Numbered from the stretch's first letter, positions 1-8,158 are shown. The stretch is 64,000 nt of DNA from Moraxellaceae bacterium (GCA_031119205.1 JAVHYF010000016.1:1-64000), one strand, 5' to 3'. A program made the numbers and translations. Notes: generated by a model not told the origin, from the letters alone.

Positions 1-569
1 TCGATGGCGCCGGCGATGGCGGAAATCTCGATGAAGCCGATGCCCAGCAGCCAGAAATCCGCGTTGAGTCCCGGCGACTGCGCGGCACCCGTCAGCGGTG
101 GATACATGAACCAGCCACCGTCCGGGGCGAGGCCGACGAACAGCGTGCAGAAGAAGCCGAGGCCACCGAAGGCGTAGGCCCAGAACGCGTAGGCGGAAAG
201 GCGCGGGAAAGGCAGGTCGCGCGCACCCAGCATGGCCGGCAGCAGGAACACCGCGATGGCCTCCACGATCGGCACCGCGAACAGGAACATCATCACCGTG
301 CCATGCATGGTGAAGATCTGGTTGTAGGTGCCAGGCGTGAACAGGTTGTTCTCCGGCACCGCCAGCTGCGCGCGGATCAGCAGGCCCAGCACGCCGGCCA
401 GCAGCAGGAAAACCATGGCGGCCACGATGTACAGCAGGCCCACCTGCGAGTTGTTCACCACCGACAATGCGCCCAGCCCGCTGCGTGGCCGCCAGGCAGC
501 GCCCAGGCGCCGAAGTTCGTCGTCGGGGCGCGGCAGCGCGTTGGGCAGCAGCGGGTCCGGCGCGGTCAT
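1..569 (-). CDS. ctaD: Cytochrome c oxidase subunit I, N-terminal part (cut by window start)
   Basis: Catalytic haem-copper subunit of an aa3/caa3-type terminal oxidase in the inner membrane. Only about the first 189 residues are inside the window; the frame is open to base 1. The visible part has an N-terminal extension ending in PRSGLGALSVVNNSQVG, a first membrane helix, then FTMHGTVMMFLF, the conserved block of helix II that carries a haem a histidine, and further hydrophobic helices. The ATG at 567-569 overlaps the coxB stop in an ATGA, so the two are translationally coupled. The copper site lies outside the window. Confidence 0.93.
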   Translation of the reverse strand, partial: MTAPDPLLPNALPRPDDELRRLGAAWRPRSGLGALSVVNNSQVGLLYIVAAMVFLLLAGVLGLLIRAQLAVPENNLFTPGTYNQIFTMHGTVMMFLFAVPIVEAIAVFLLPAMLGARDLPFPRLSAYAFWAYAFGGLGFFCTLFVGLAPDGGWFMYPPLTGAAQSPGLNADFWLLGIGFIEISAIAGAI

Positions 570-1579
570 CGCAACTGCTCCAGGTAGGTGGACAGGTCGT
601 TGAGCCGCGCCTCGTCCAGGTGCCAGAAGGAGGGCATGCGCGCGCCGGACTTCACCCCCTGCACGTTGGCGATCCAGTGGCTCATCGCGCCGCGATGGTT
701 GCGCAGCACACCGCCGCCCAGCTCCAGCCGGCTGCCGATGTGGGTGAGGTCCGGCCCGCGCGGAGTGGCCGCAGCGGCGCTGGTCGCCCCGGCTGCCGCC
801 GGGACCTCCCGCGCATCCTGAACATCCGTCAGGCCACGTACGGTGTGGCAGGCCGCACAGCCTTCGCTCATGAACAGGGCCCTGCCACGCAGGGCGGCGT
901 CGCCCGTCGCGGCGGCCGCGGGTCGGGCCTGGCGGGCCAGCCACTCCTGGAATTCCTGTGGCGGCTGCACCACCACCACCATGCCCATGCGCGTGTGCTG
1001 GATGCCGCAGTATTCCGCGCATACGCCGCGGTACACGCCGGGCTCGCGGGCGGTGATCAGCAGACGGTTGCTGCGGCCGGGCACGGTATCCATCTTGCCG
1101 CCCAGCGCCGGCACCCAGAAGCTGTGGATGACGTCGGCACTGTCCAGCGTGAGCAGCACCGGCCGTCCCGCCGGAATGCGCAGCTCGTTGGCCAGCACGA
1201 TGCCGGTGTCGCCATGCTGCCGGCCATCTGCGCCGCGGTAGCGCACCTCCCACCACCACATGTGGCCGGTGACGCTGACCATCAAGGCGTCCGGCGGGCG
1301 GGCGCGATCCAGTCCGGCGGTGCGCGCCGTGCCGTACAGCAGCAGGCCGGTGAGCACCACCACGGGAAAGACGATGCCGCCACCCATCAGCAGCCAGGCC
1401 GCCGGCAGTTGCGGGCGGTCGCGGCGCAGGCTGAAGCCGAGCAGCACCATCATGCCGATGAAGATCAGCAGGCCGACGATCAGCAGCACCCAGCTCAGCT
1501 CCGTGAGCACCACCGCTTCGTCGCCGGCGGGACGCAGCACGCTGAGCGCACCGACCTCGAAGGACGGCCGGTTGCTCAT
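566..1579 (-). CDS. coxB: Cytochrome c oxidase subunit II with fused cytochrome c domain (caa3 type)
   Basis: Electron-entry subunit of the oxidase, 337 aa. Two membrane helices (about residues 28-50 and 62-83) are followed by a periplasmic cupredoxin domain with all CuA ligands: H152, and C187-A-E-Y-C191 with H195 and M198. After a linker comes a class I cytochrome c domain with C241-A-A-C-H245 and a distal MPSFWHL stretch for the axial methionine. The fused haem makes this a caa3-type subunit II that can take electrons from a soluble or lipid-anchored cytochrome such as the one encoded just upstream. It overlaps ctaD by 4 bp. Confidence 0.95.
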   Translation of the reverse strand: MSNRPSFEVGALSVLRPAGDEAVVLTELSWVLLIVGLLIFIGMMVLLGFSLRRDRPQLPAAWLLMGGGIVFPVVVLTGLLLYGTARTAGLDRARPPDALMVSVTGHMWWWEVRYRGADGRQHGDTGIVLANELRIPAGRPVLLTLDSADVIHSFWVPALGGKMDTVPGRSNRLLITAREPGVYRGVCAEYCGIQHTRMGMVVVVQPPQEFQEWLARQARPAAAATGDAALRGRALFMSEGCAACHTVRGLTDVQDAREVPAAAGATSAAAATPRGPDLTHIGSRLELGGGVLRNHRGAMSHWIANVQGVKSGARMPSFWHLDEARLNDLSTYLEQLR

Positions 1580-1629
1580 GCCTGCGCCCTTCCCGTGTCG
1601 CGTTCCGTGTCCGGTGCAGGCGGCGTCAT
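1576..1629 (-). CDS. Candidate 17-aa coupled micro-ORF before coxB
   Basis: An ATG at 1629 is preceded by AGGAG at good spacing and reads MTPPAPDTERDTGRAQA before a TGA that overlaps the coxB ATG (ATGA). No family is recognised. It may simply deliver ribosomes to coxB, whose own start has no clear Shine-Dalgarno outside this ORF. It could also be a chance frame; only the ribosome-binding site and the exact overlap support it. Confidence 0.3.
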   Translation of the reverse strand: MTPPAPDTERDTGRAQA

Positions 1630-1639
1630 TGCAGGCTCC

Positions 1640-2017
1640 TCATTGCAGATTCATGAGGTAGGCCGCCATGTCGCGCGCATCGGTCCGCGACACGCCGCTG
1701 TCCGGCATCAGGGTGCCGGGTACCAGGGCAGAGGGTTGTTGCAGCCAGGCCACCAGCGTGTCCGGCGTGTTGGGGAGATGGCCGGCGATGTAGCTGCGGC
1801 GCCCGTAGGACGCCAGCGTGGGGCCCATGCCGCCGGTGGCGGACGGCACCTCCGGAATGACGTGGCACCGGCCGCACTGGTGCTGCGCCAGCAGGCGCGC
1901 ACCGCGTTCCGGGTTCGCGCCGGCCAGCTGCGTGTAGCGTGCGGCATGCGAGTCGACACCCTGCTGGTGGCAGGCGGCCAGCAGCAGGCATAGCGTGCCA
2001 AGGCGCAGCATCATCAT
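1640..2017 (-). CDS. Cytochrome c lipoprotein, probable electron donor or oxidase-associated subunit
   Basis: A 125-aa exported protein with three consecutive ATG codons at its start, a short hydrophobic leader and a lipobox (LLLAAC), so probably an outer- or inner-membrane-anchored lipoprotein. One haem-binding motif, CGRCH, lies at about residues 48-52, followed by GPTLASYGRRSYIAGHLPNTPDTL and a distal LMPDSGVS segment supplying the axial methionine. It is first in the leftward run toward coxB and ctaD, so it likely feeds or belongs to that oxidase. The second haem domain of the divergent protein at 2134-3036 has a very similar GRRSYIAGHLPNTPD / TRSHIAGRLANTPD block, suggesting shared ancestry. 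Confidence 0.85.
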   Translation of the reverse strand: MMMLRLGTLCLLLAACHQQGVDSHAARYTQLAGANPERGARLLAQHQCGRCHVIPEVPSATGGMGPTLASYGRRSYIAGHLPNTPDTLVAWLQQPSALVPGTLMPDSGVSRTDARDMAAYLMNLQ

Positions 2018-2059
2018 GTGGGCTCTCGCCTGGCAGGTGCGTCGGGAACTCGCATCGCA

Positions 2060-2080
2060 TTCCTGCTTTCAATGCAGGAA
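2060..2080. promoter_or_regulatory. Inverted repeat between divergent cytochrome genes
   Basis: Arms TTCCTGC and GCAGGAA are separated by seven bases, midway in the 116-bp region between two divergent cytochrome genes. The position suits an operator serving both promoters. No specific regulator is recognised. Confidence 0.3.
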
Positions 2081-2133
2081 CGCAGCCCGACGCAGCCCCG
2101 ACCGCCCACGTGCGCACAGGAACCCGGATTCCG

Positions 2134-3036
2134 ATGACGACCCGCCACCTGCAAGGCATCAGCAAACCCCTGTTCCTGCTCCTCGTGGCGCTGATCGCGG
2201 CGGGCGGTAGCCTGGCCTACGCGCTGCGCCAGTCCTACGACATCGCCGCAACCGTGCCGCATACGCAGGTGGTGCATACGGTGCTGGAGCGGATGATGCA
2301 TCGCTCGGTGGACATGCGCTCGCGCGACATTGCGGTGCCGGCAATGGATGCTCCCGGCATGCTGCAGCGTGGTGCCATCTGCTACCGCGACGCCTGTGCG
2401 CAATGCCATGGCGCACCGGGGGTAGCGCCGGGGCCGGTGGGGCTGGGGCTGCAGCCGCTGCCGGGCCCGCTGGTGGATGCATCGCGTCGCTGGGAGCCGC
2501 GGCACCTGTACTGGATCACCCGCTACGGCATCAAGATGACCGGCATGCCGGCCTGGGAATACCGCCTCGCGGACGAAGACCTGTGGGCAGTCGTGGCCTT
2601 CGTCGGCAAGCTCGGCGAGATGACGCCCGCCGAGTATGCGAAGCGCGTCGTGGTGCTGCCACGCGTGGATTGCTTCGCCACCACGCGCTGCGAAGGTGAG
2701 CACTGCCCCCTGGGTGCCGCTGGCAAGGGCGAGGGTGGTGTTGGTGGAGGTAGTGAGGACTGGAAACTGCAGGCGCGCACCGCCTTCGGCCAGTACGCCT
2801 GCAACAGCTGCCACGTCATTCCCGGTGTAGTGGGGCCGGATACGCACGTCGGCCCGCCGCTCACCGGTTTCGGCACGCGCAGCCACATTGCTGGCCGCCT
2901 GGCCAACACGCCGGACAACCTCGTGCGCTGGCTGAGGGATCCCCAGCAACTCGACCCGCACACCGCGATGCCGGACCTCGACGTGAGCACAGCACACGCC
3001 AAGCTGATGGCGCGATACCTCGCTGAGCAGCGCTAG
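2134..3036 (+). CDS. Membrane-anchored dihaem cytochrome c
   Basis: A 300-aa protein with one N-terminal membrane anchor (about residues 12-30) and two periplasmic cytochrome c domains. The first has C88-A-Q-C-H92 with a later GIKMTGMPAW segment; the second has C224-N-S-C-H228 with a distal TAMPDLDV methionine. A glycine-rich linker of about 15 residues (near 195-210) joins them. I chose the ATG at 2134 because it directly precedes the anchor; longer upstream frames have no signal-like start. It is divergent from the cytochrome c/oxidase genes and probably donates electrons to that oxidase. Confidence 0.85.
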   Translation: MTTRHLQGISKPLFLLLVALIAAGGSLAYALRQSYDIAATVPHTQVVHTVLERMMHRSVDMRSRDIAVPAMDAPGMLQRGAICYRDACAQCHGAPGVAPGPVGLGLQPLPGPLVDASRRWEPRHLYWITRYGIKMTGMPAWEYRLADEDLWAVVAFVGKLGEMTPAEYAKRVVVLPRVDCFATTRCEGEHCPLGAAGKGEGGVGGGSEDWKLQARTAFGQYACNSCHVIPGVVGPDTHVGPPLTGFGTRSHIAGRLANTPDNLVRWLRDPQQLDPHTAMPDLDVSTAHAKLMARYLAEQR

Positions 3037-3359
3037 CGCCGCCGCGGTGAGGCCGTGGCAGGTGGGGCACTCATGCCGCATCGTGCTGGGCGATGCCGCG
3101 CATGTAGAGGAGGGACGGCGCAGGCAGCCGCTGGCCGGCCGCGCGGGATGCGCCTGGTCTGTCGGGGTGGCTGCTCACGGCGGGCTCCTCGTTCATCCGC
3201 AAGGGCCAGCCCGCAGCGGATCTTCCTGATGGGCACCGCTGCGGTCGCGGCCAGCGCGCGGCGGGCGGTAAGCGACCCATGCTAGGCCGCATTGCGCCGC
3301 ACCCGCGTCGGAGCGGACTGAAGCGCCTGTAGGAGTCGGCTTACCCGTCCACGCCCGCT

Positions 3360-3391
3360 TGTCCGTCGGACGCATCGTGTCCGCTGGACAC
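3360..3391. promoter_or_regulatory. Pair of TGTCCG-type dyads
   Basis: GTCCG-T-CGGAC (3361-3371) and GTGTCC-GCT-GGACAC (3377-3391) are two adjacent palindromes whose TGTCCG half-sites start 18 bp apart. This geometry fits a homodimeric repressor of TetR type binding as a pair of dimers. No TetR gene lies nearby in the window. Confidence 0.4.
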
Positions 3392-3455
3392 TGCGCCATC
3401 ACTCGTCCGTCCCCACGGATGACGCATGCGCCACCCGTTCCCGACCGGATCTCAT

Positions 3456-3500
3456 ATTGGCAACCAATGGTTGCCAATCAAACAACGATTGTTCGTCTAG
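3456..3500. promoter_or_regulatory. LysR-type operator upstream of the SDR operon (copy 1)
   Basis: A perfect 23-bp palindrome at 3456-3478 has arms ATTGGCAACC and GGTTGCCAAT around AAT. It is followed by a second dyad, AACAA-CGA-TTGTT (3481-3493), and GTCTAG. Bases 3469-3492 recur exactly at 6830-6853, next to the LysR gene. This is the likely binding site of that regulator. Confidence 0.6.
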
Positions 3501-3580
3501 TTCGCTCATTCCGGCTTCTCTACATTTCGTTCCAGGCCAGCGCACTTCAGCGCAACGCCAACGCAACCAAGGAGAACGAA

Positions 3581-4480
3581 ATGAGCAAACAGATCAATAC
3601 CGACGCAATCCACAACGACGCAGCGCGCGACGCGGGCAAGGTCTGGTTCATCACCGGTGCCTCGCGTGGCATCGGCCTGGAGATCGCCCGCGCAGCACTG
3701 CAGCGCGGTGACTACGTGGTGGCCACCGCCCGCAAGCCGCAGGCCGTGGAGGCCGCGCTGGGCACGCATCAACGCCTGCTGGCCGTCGCGCTGGACGTGA
3801 ATGCAGAGCACCAGGCACACGCCGCCGCCGATGCCGCGATCCGCCACTTCGGCCGCATCGACGTGCTGGTGAACAACGCTGGCTACGGCCTGCTCGGCGC
3901 GGTGGAGGAATCCAGCGCGAAGGAAGTCGAGGACCTCTTCGCCACCAACGTGTTCGGCCTGCTGAAGGTGACCCGCGCAGTGCTGCCGCACATGCGCCGT
4001 GAGCGTAGCGGCCTTGTGGTGAACGTGTCGTCCATCGGTGGCTACGCCGCCTACCCGGGCTGGGGCGTGTATGGCGCCACCAAGTTCGCGGTGGAAGGCC
4101 TCACCGAAGCGCTGGCGCTGGAGCTCGCACCGCTGGGCGTGCGTGCGACGGTGATCGAACCCGGCTTCTTCCGTACCGACTTCCTGGATGCGTCCTCGCT
4201 GGTGAAGACGGCCGTCGAATACCCGGAGTACGCCGACACGGTGGGCCAGATGCGCAGCCTCATGGACGGCGCCAACCACCAGCAACCGGGCGACCCCAGG
4301 AAGCTGGCGCTTGCCGTGCTGGCCCTGGCCGACAGCGATACACCGCCGGTGCGCCTGCCGCTGGGCACCGACACGGTGGCGAAGATCGCGGAGAAGAACC
4401 GCGCCGTCGAAGCCGAGCTGTCGCAATGGCATGACGTCGCCATCTCCACCAACCACGACGACCTGCAGGCCGCGGCCTGA
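3581..4480 (+). CDS. Short-chain dehydrogenase/reductase (classical SDR)
   Basis: A 299-aa NAD(P)-dependent oxidoreductase. After an 18-residue N-terminal extension it shows the cofactor motif TGASRGIG, then LDV, NNAGYG, and the catalytic Ser in VSSIGG with YGATK (Tyr-xxx-Lys). The arrangement matches classical SDRs acting on carbonyl or alcohol substrates; the substrate cannot be told. AAGGAG precedes the ATG at good spacing. It is first in a three-gene run with an HbpS-like protein and a second SDR, under the operator at 3456-3500. The C-terminal 60 residues are longer than in a minimal SDR. Confidence 0.88.
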   Translation: MSKQINTDAIHNDAARDAGKVWFITGASRGIGLEIARAALQRGDYVVATARKPQAVEAALGTHQRLLAVALDVNAEHQAHAAADAAIRHFGRIDVLVNNAGYGLLGAVEESSAKEVEDLFATNVFGLLKVTRAVLPHMRRERSGLVVNVSSIGGYAAYPGWGVYGATKFAVEGLTEALALELAPLGVRATVIEPGFFRTDFLDASSLVKTAVEYPEYADTVGQMRSLMDGANHQQPGDPRKLALAVLALADSDTPPVRLPLGTDTVAKIAEKNRAVEAELSQWHDVAISTNHDDLQAAA

Positions 4481-4511
4481 GCGCCGGCCCTTCACACAAG
4501 GAGAAACCGCC

Positions 4512-4916
4512 ATGAACGTTTCACTGCAACAGGCGCAAGTCGTCATCGCCGCGGCGCAGGCCCGCGCCCGCGAGCTGGGTGTGCAAGCCGTCATCAGCGT
4601 GCTCGACGCCGGTGTGCATCTCAAGGCCTTCCACCGCATGGATGGCGCGCCGCTGGGCTCGATCGACGTGGCCACCGGCAAGGCGAAGACCGCTGTGCTG
4701 TTCGGCTGCAACAGCGAGGACGTCTATGAGTACCTGAAGCCCGGCGCACCGGCACCCGGGCTGGAACTGAGCAACGGCGGCCTGATGCCCTTCGCGGGCG
4801 GCATGTCGCTACGCAATGCCGATGGCGTGCTCATCGGTGCGATCGGGGTGTCGGGCGGCGCGGTGCCGCAGGACCGGCTGATCGCCGAGGCAGGCGTCGC
4901 CGCACTGGGCGCCTGA
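4512..4916 (+). CDS. HbpS/GlcG-family protein (DUF336)
   Basis: A 134-aa protein of the small GlcG/HbpS family, best known from the haem-binding sensor-associated HbpS and from GlcG in glycolate operons. Typical blocks are visible: VISVLDAGVHLKAFHRMDGA, GSIDVATGKAKTA, and the glycine-rich LSNGGLMPFAGGMSLRNADGVLIGAIGVSGG. It has no signal peptide, so it probably acts in the cytoplasm. It lies 31 bp after the first SDR with its own AAGGAG and is likely cotranscribed. Its role beside the two dehydrogenases is not known; ligand binding or oxidative-stress protection is inference. Confidence 0.8.
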   Translation: MNVSLQQAQVVIAAAQARARELGVQAVISVLDAGVHLKAFHRMDGAPLGSIDVATGKAKTAVLFGCNSEDVYEYLKPGAPAPGLELSNGGLMPFAGGMSLRNADGVLIGAIGVSGGAVPQDRLIAEAGVAALGA

Positions 4917-5014
4917 GTACTCCGCACGCAACACACGTACTAAACGCAACCCACGTTTCAGACCTGCATCAACACACAACGCTTCACTCATTCATCATTG
5001 AAAGGAAAGTCATC

Positions 5015-5827
5015 ATGTCCAAGACCATTCTCATCACCGGCGCAGCAGGCGGTTTCGGCAAGGGCGCAGCCATCGGCATGGCGCAGAACGGCCACAGCAT
5101 CATCGCCACCGTGCAGGTCTCGTCGCAGGTCACCGGCCTGCGCGAGGAAGTCGCCGCCCTGGGCCTCAGCGACCGCATCCGCGTCGAGCGCCTGGACCTA
5201 ACCGATCCCTACGACATCGCACAGGCCCAGACCTGGGACTTCGACATCCTGTGGAACAACGCCGGCATGGGCGAAGCCGGCCCGGTGTGGGAAATTCCCA
5301 TCGACCTGGTGCGCAAAAACTTCGAGGTCAATGTGTTCCTGCCGCTGGTACTGACCCAGGGCGTGGTGCGCAAGTGGATCAGCGAGGGCAGCGCGCAAGG
5401 CAAGAAGCTGGTCTTCACGTCGTCGATGGGCGGCCTCTTCACGCCGGCCAACTGGGGCACCTACGTGTCGACCAAGCATGCGCTGGAATCGGTGGCCGAG
5501 GCGCTGCAACAGGAACTCGCGGCCTATGGCATCAAGGTGCAGACCATCAACCCGGGTGCGTACTACACCGGCTACAACGAGACGATGGCGGACAATCCCT
5601 TCCGCTGGCTGGACGACGCGAAGCACTTCACCAAGCGCGCCGACTTGCGCAAGGGCTTCGATGACTTTTTTGCCACGCCGGAAGGCAAGATGGACGCCCG
5701 CGAGATGATCGACCGCATGATCGATATCGTGCCAGCCGACGACGGCAAGTTCCGCAACGTGGTGCCCCAGGTCATCGAGGACATGCTGAAGGACCATCAG
5801 CTGGCCGCTTGGGAGAACCGGATCTGA
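5015..5827 (+). CDS. Short-chain dehydrogenase/reductase
   Basis: A 270-aa SDR. The glycine motif is TGAAGGFG, followed by the LDLTDPYDI acidic block, WNNAG (a variant of NNAG), the catalytic Ser in TSSMGG, and YVSTK for the Tyr/Lys pair. The C-terminal half (DDAKHFTKRADLRKGFDDFF) resembles extended SDRs that act on larger ketones. AAAGGAAAG precedes the ATG. It is third in the operon started at 3581 and converges on the LysR gene. Confidence 0.87.
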   Translation: MSKTILITGAAGGFGKGAAIGMAQNGHSIIATVQVSSQVTGLREEVAALGLSDRIRVERLDLTDPYDIAQAQTWDFDILWNNAGMGEAGPVWEIPIDLVRKNFEVNVFLPLVLTQGVVRKWISEGSAQGKKLVFTSSMGGLFTPANWGTYVSTKHALESVAEALQQELAAYGIKVQTINPGAYYTGYNETMADNPFRWLDDAKHFTKRADLRKGFDDFFATPEGKMDAREMIDRMIDIVPADDGKFRNVVPQVIEDMLKDHQLAAWENRI

Positions 5828-5901
5828 GCAAACCGGTCGCGACAGTGCTGCCAGGCTGCCGCGACCACCCTCCTGTCATCGCGCCGCCGGACCCGCAGGG
5901 T

Positions 5902-6804
5902 TCAGCGGCGTTCTGCCGTGCCCAGCCGTTCGATCACAAAGTCGATGAAGCGCCGCGTCCGCTGCGGCATCTGGGTGCGCTGCGGGTAGTAGAGGTAGAA
6001 GCCGATGCGCTCGGTGGAATGGCTCTTCAGCAGATGCACCAGCTGGCCAGCCTCGATCAGCGGCCTGGCGATGTAGGCAGGAATCTGCCCGATGCCGGCA
6101 CCGCCCAGCACGGCATCCAGCTCCGCATCCACGTCGTTGGTGACGAAGCGCGGCGCGAGCTCGGTGTAGGTCACCTCGCCCTGGTCCACGAATTCCCAGG
6201 GCATCACACGCCCTGACGTGGAATGGCGGAAGCCGGTGCAGCGGTGACTGGCGAGGTCCGCCCAGTTGCGCGGCCGGCCGTGGTGCTCGATGTACCCGGG
6301 TGACGCACACACCCATTGCTGGATGTCCATCAGGCGCCGCGCCACCACGTTGCGGTCCACGCCACCGCCCATGCGGAAGCCGAGATCCACGCGCTCCAGC
6401 ACGCTGTCGGTCAGCCGGTCCTCCAGCTCGAACTCGATGCGCAGCTCCGGGTACAGGCGCATGAATTCCGGCACCAGCGGCAGCACGAAGTGCCGGCCCA
6501 TCGAACGTGGCGCGGTGATGCGCAGGGTGCCGCCCACTTCCTTCTTCGCGTTGCGCAGTTCTTCCACCGCGCTGCGGATGTTGGCGATGGCCGGCGCGAT
6601 CTGGCGCAGCAGCTGCGCGCCCTCCTCGGTCAGGCTCAGCTTGCGCGTCGTCCGGTGCAGCAGGCGCACGCCGAGCTGCGCCTCCAACTGGCGCACCGTC
6701 TTGCTGGTGGCCTGTGGCGCCACGCCCAGCTCGGCCGCCGCCTTGCGGAAGCTGCCGTTCTCCACCACCCGCGCCAGCACGGCCAGGCTTTTCAGGTCAT
6801 CCAT
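5902..6804 (-). CDS. LysR-family transcriptional regulator
   Basis: A 300-aa regulator with an N-terminal winged helix-turn-helix (residues about 1-60, ENGSFRKAAAELGVAPQATSKTVRQLE) and a C-terminal co-inducer domain starting near LRITAPRSMGRHF. The CrgA/AaeR-like subgroup often sits beside SDRs or quinone reductases. The start at 6804 follows GGAGG. It reads away from the HPP/flavin reductase pair, and the intergenic region carries an operator copy almost identical to that before the SDR operon. It therefore probably controls both flanks and itself. Confidence 0.9.
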   Translation of the reverse strand: MDDLKSLAVLARVVENGSFRKAAAELGVAPQATSKTVRQLEAQLGVRLLHRTTRKLSLTEEGAQLLRQIAPAIANIRSAVEELRNAKKEVGGTLRITAPRSMGRHFVLPLVPEFMRLYPELRIEFELEDRLTDSVLERVDLGFRMGGGVDRNVVARRLMDIQQWVCASPGYIEHHGRPRNWADLASHRCTGFRHSTSGRVMPWEFVDQGEVTYTELAPRFVTNDVDAELDAVLGGAGIGQIPAYIARPLIEAGQLVHLLKSHSTERIGFYLYYPQRTQMPQRTRRFIDFVIERLGTAERR

Positions 6805-6829
6805 CCTGCCTCCAGAACTGACATCTTCA

Positions 6830-6862
6830 GGTTGCCAATCAAACAACGATTGTGAGTCTAGT
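6830..6862. promoter_or_regulatory. LysR-type operator, copy 2, between lysR and HPP gene
   Basis: Bases 6830-6853 are identical to 3469-3492 (half-site GGTTGCCAAT plus the ACAA-CGA-TTGT dyad), and GTCTAGT follows two mismatched bases later in both. The left arm of the long palindrome is missing here. On the minus strand TAGACT could serve as the -10 element of lysR, consistent with autoregulation. Confidence 0.6.
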
Positions 6863-6945
6863 GCGCACACTGCGGAAGCACCAGACTTCTCCCCAGGCGA
6901 CGGTCATCAGGACCGGATCACGTCACACCTGGAAGGGAGAAAGAA

Positions 6946-7467
6946 ATGTCTGCATTCATCAGGACGATCAGGAAATTGAGAGGCGAAGCGGCCGCACTGC
7001 CGCCCGCACACCCTGCCAGCAGCATCGCGCTGGCCTGGCTGGGCGGTGCACTGGCCATTGCGGCCACCGCCGGCCTGTCGGAAGGGGCTGGCGCCATGCT
7101 GATCCTGGGATCGTTCGGCGCCTCCGCCGTACTGATCTTCGGCTTCCCGGACGTGCCGTTCTCGCAGCCGCGCAACATCGTCGCGGGGCATGTCCTCAGC
7201 ACGCTGATCGGGCTGATCTTCCTGCATGCCTTCGGCGCAACCTGGTGGAGCGTCGCACTCGCGGCCGGCACCGCCATCGCCGTGATGATGGCTACCCGCA
7301 CCGTGCATCCGCCTGCCGGCTCCAATCCGGTCATCGTCTATCTGGCGCAGCCGGACTGGAGCTTCCTGCTTGCGCCGACCCTGCTCGGATCGCTGGTCCT
7401 CGTCGCGGTTGCCACGCTCTATCTCAACCTTTCGCGCGAGGCGCGCTACCCGAAGTACTGGTGGTGA
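6946..7467 (+). CDS. HPP-family membrane protein
   Basis: A 173-aa inner-membrane protein with about four to five hydrophobic helices and the family signature RTVHPPAGSNPVIV near residues 116-130. The HPP family is poorly characterised; some members have been linked to nitrite transport, but nothing here shows that substrate. The start is preceded by AAGGGAGAAAG. It lies downstream of operator copy 2, divergent from lysR, and is followed 49 bp later by a flavin reductase gene. Confidence 0.85.
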   Translation: MSAFIRTIRKLRGEAAALPPAHPASSIALAWLGGALAIAATAGLSEGAGAMLILGSFGASAVLIFGFPDVPFSQPRNIVAGHVLSTLIGLIFLHAFGATWWSVALAAGTAIAVMMATRTVHPPAGSNPVIVYLAQPDWSFLLAPTLLGSLVLVAVATLYLNLSREARYPKYWW

Positions 7468-7516
7468 GAACGCACGACCCGTCAATACCCTGTACGCATA
7501 TCCGTCCGGAGGAGTC

Positions 7517-8155
7517 ATGGACCCGCACGTCGCAACGAACATCGACAAGAACATGAACCGGTACATCGCAGCGGTCGAACTGGAGAAGTCACCGCGTCTG
7601 ATCAACCATGGCCCGACCGTACTCGTGTCTGCCCGCCATGGCGGTGTGGACGATGTGATGGCTGCCGCCTGGGCGAGTGCCCTCAACTACGATCCGCCGC
7701 GTGTCACGGTGGTGCTGGATAAAGACAACAGGACGCGCGAACTGGTCGAGCGAAGCGGGCGCTTCGTCATCCAGGTGCCAACCGTGGCGCAGATGCAGCT
7801 GACGCACGCGGTCGGTACGCGCAGCCTGCGCGCCGATCCGGCCAAGCTCGCGAAAAGCGGCGTCACGCTGTTCGACATGGATGGCCACGACCTGCCTTTC
7901 GTGGCCGGCAGCGCGGGCTGGCTGGCCTGTCGCGTGATCCCCGAGCCGCACAATCAGGACCGCTACGACCTGTTCATTGGCGAGGTCATCGGCGCGTGGT
8001 CCGATACGCGGGTGTTCCGGGACGGACACTGGCACTTCGAGCGCGCCGATCCATCCTGGCGCAGCCTGCATTACATCGCCGGCGGACACTTTTATGCAAT
8101 CGGCGAATCGTTCGATGTCAGCGAGACGACAACACCCGGGCACGCTGCGTCGTGA
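7517..8155 (+). CDS. Flavin reductase-like FMN-binding protein
   Basis: A 212-aa protein of the FMN-binding split-barrel flavin reductase family. Visible blocks are VLVSARHGGVDDVMAAAWASALNYDPPRVTVVLDK, then RELVERSGRFVIQVP, and a C-terminal LHYIAGGHFYAIGE that resembles the family end. Such proteins reduce FMN/FAD with NAD(P)H or use bound FMN to reduce other compounds. GGAGGAG precedes the chosen ATG at 7517. It is probably cotranscribed with the HPP gene. Confidence 0.82.
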   Translation: MDPHVATNIDKNMNRYIAAVELEKSPRLINHGPTVLVSARHGGVDDVMAAAWASALNYDPPRVTVVLDKDNRTRELVERSGRFVIQVPTVAQMQLTHAVGTRSLRADPAKLAKSGVTLFDMDGHDLPFVAGSAGWLACRVIPEPHNQDRYDLFIGEVIGAWSDTRVFRDGHWHFERADPSWRSLHYIAGGHFYAIGESFDVSETTTPGHAAS

Positions 8156-8158
8156 CAC

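Larger units (their letters stand above)
3037..3580. other. Intergenic region without a convincing gene, rich in palindromes
   Basis: About 540 bases. Two very short leftward frames lie in the first part: GTG at 3178 to a stop at 3071 (35 aa, with GAGGAG six bases before the GTG), overlapping ATG 3074 to a stop at 3033 (13 aa). Neither resembles a known family. The second half holds the operator-like palindromes listed separately, and then a TACATT -10-like element and AAGGAG before the SDR gene at 3581. Confidence 0.4.

Noticed and set aside
467-1993. Long rightward open frame across the oxidase genes
   Set aside because: It is antisense to coxB and the cytochrome gene, has no recognisable domain and is explained by high GC keeping stops rare.
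3033-3178. Two overlapping small leftward frames (35 and 13 codons)
   Set aside because: Despite a good Shine-Dalgarno for the first, no homology pattern is recognised; kept only as a remark in the intergenic entry.
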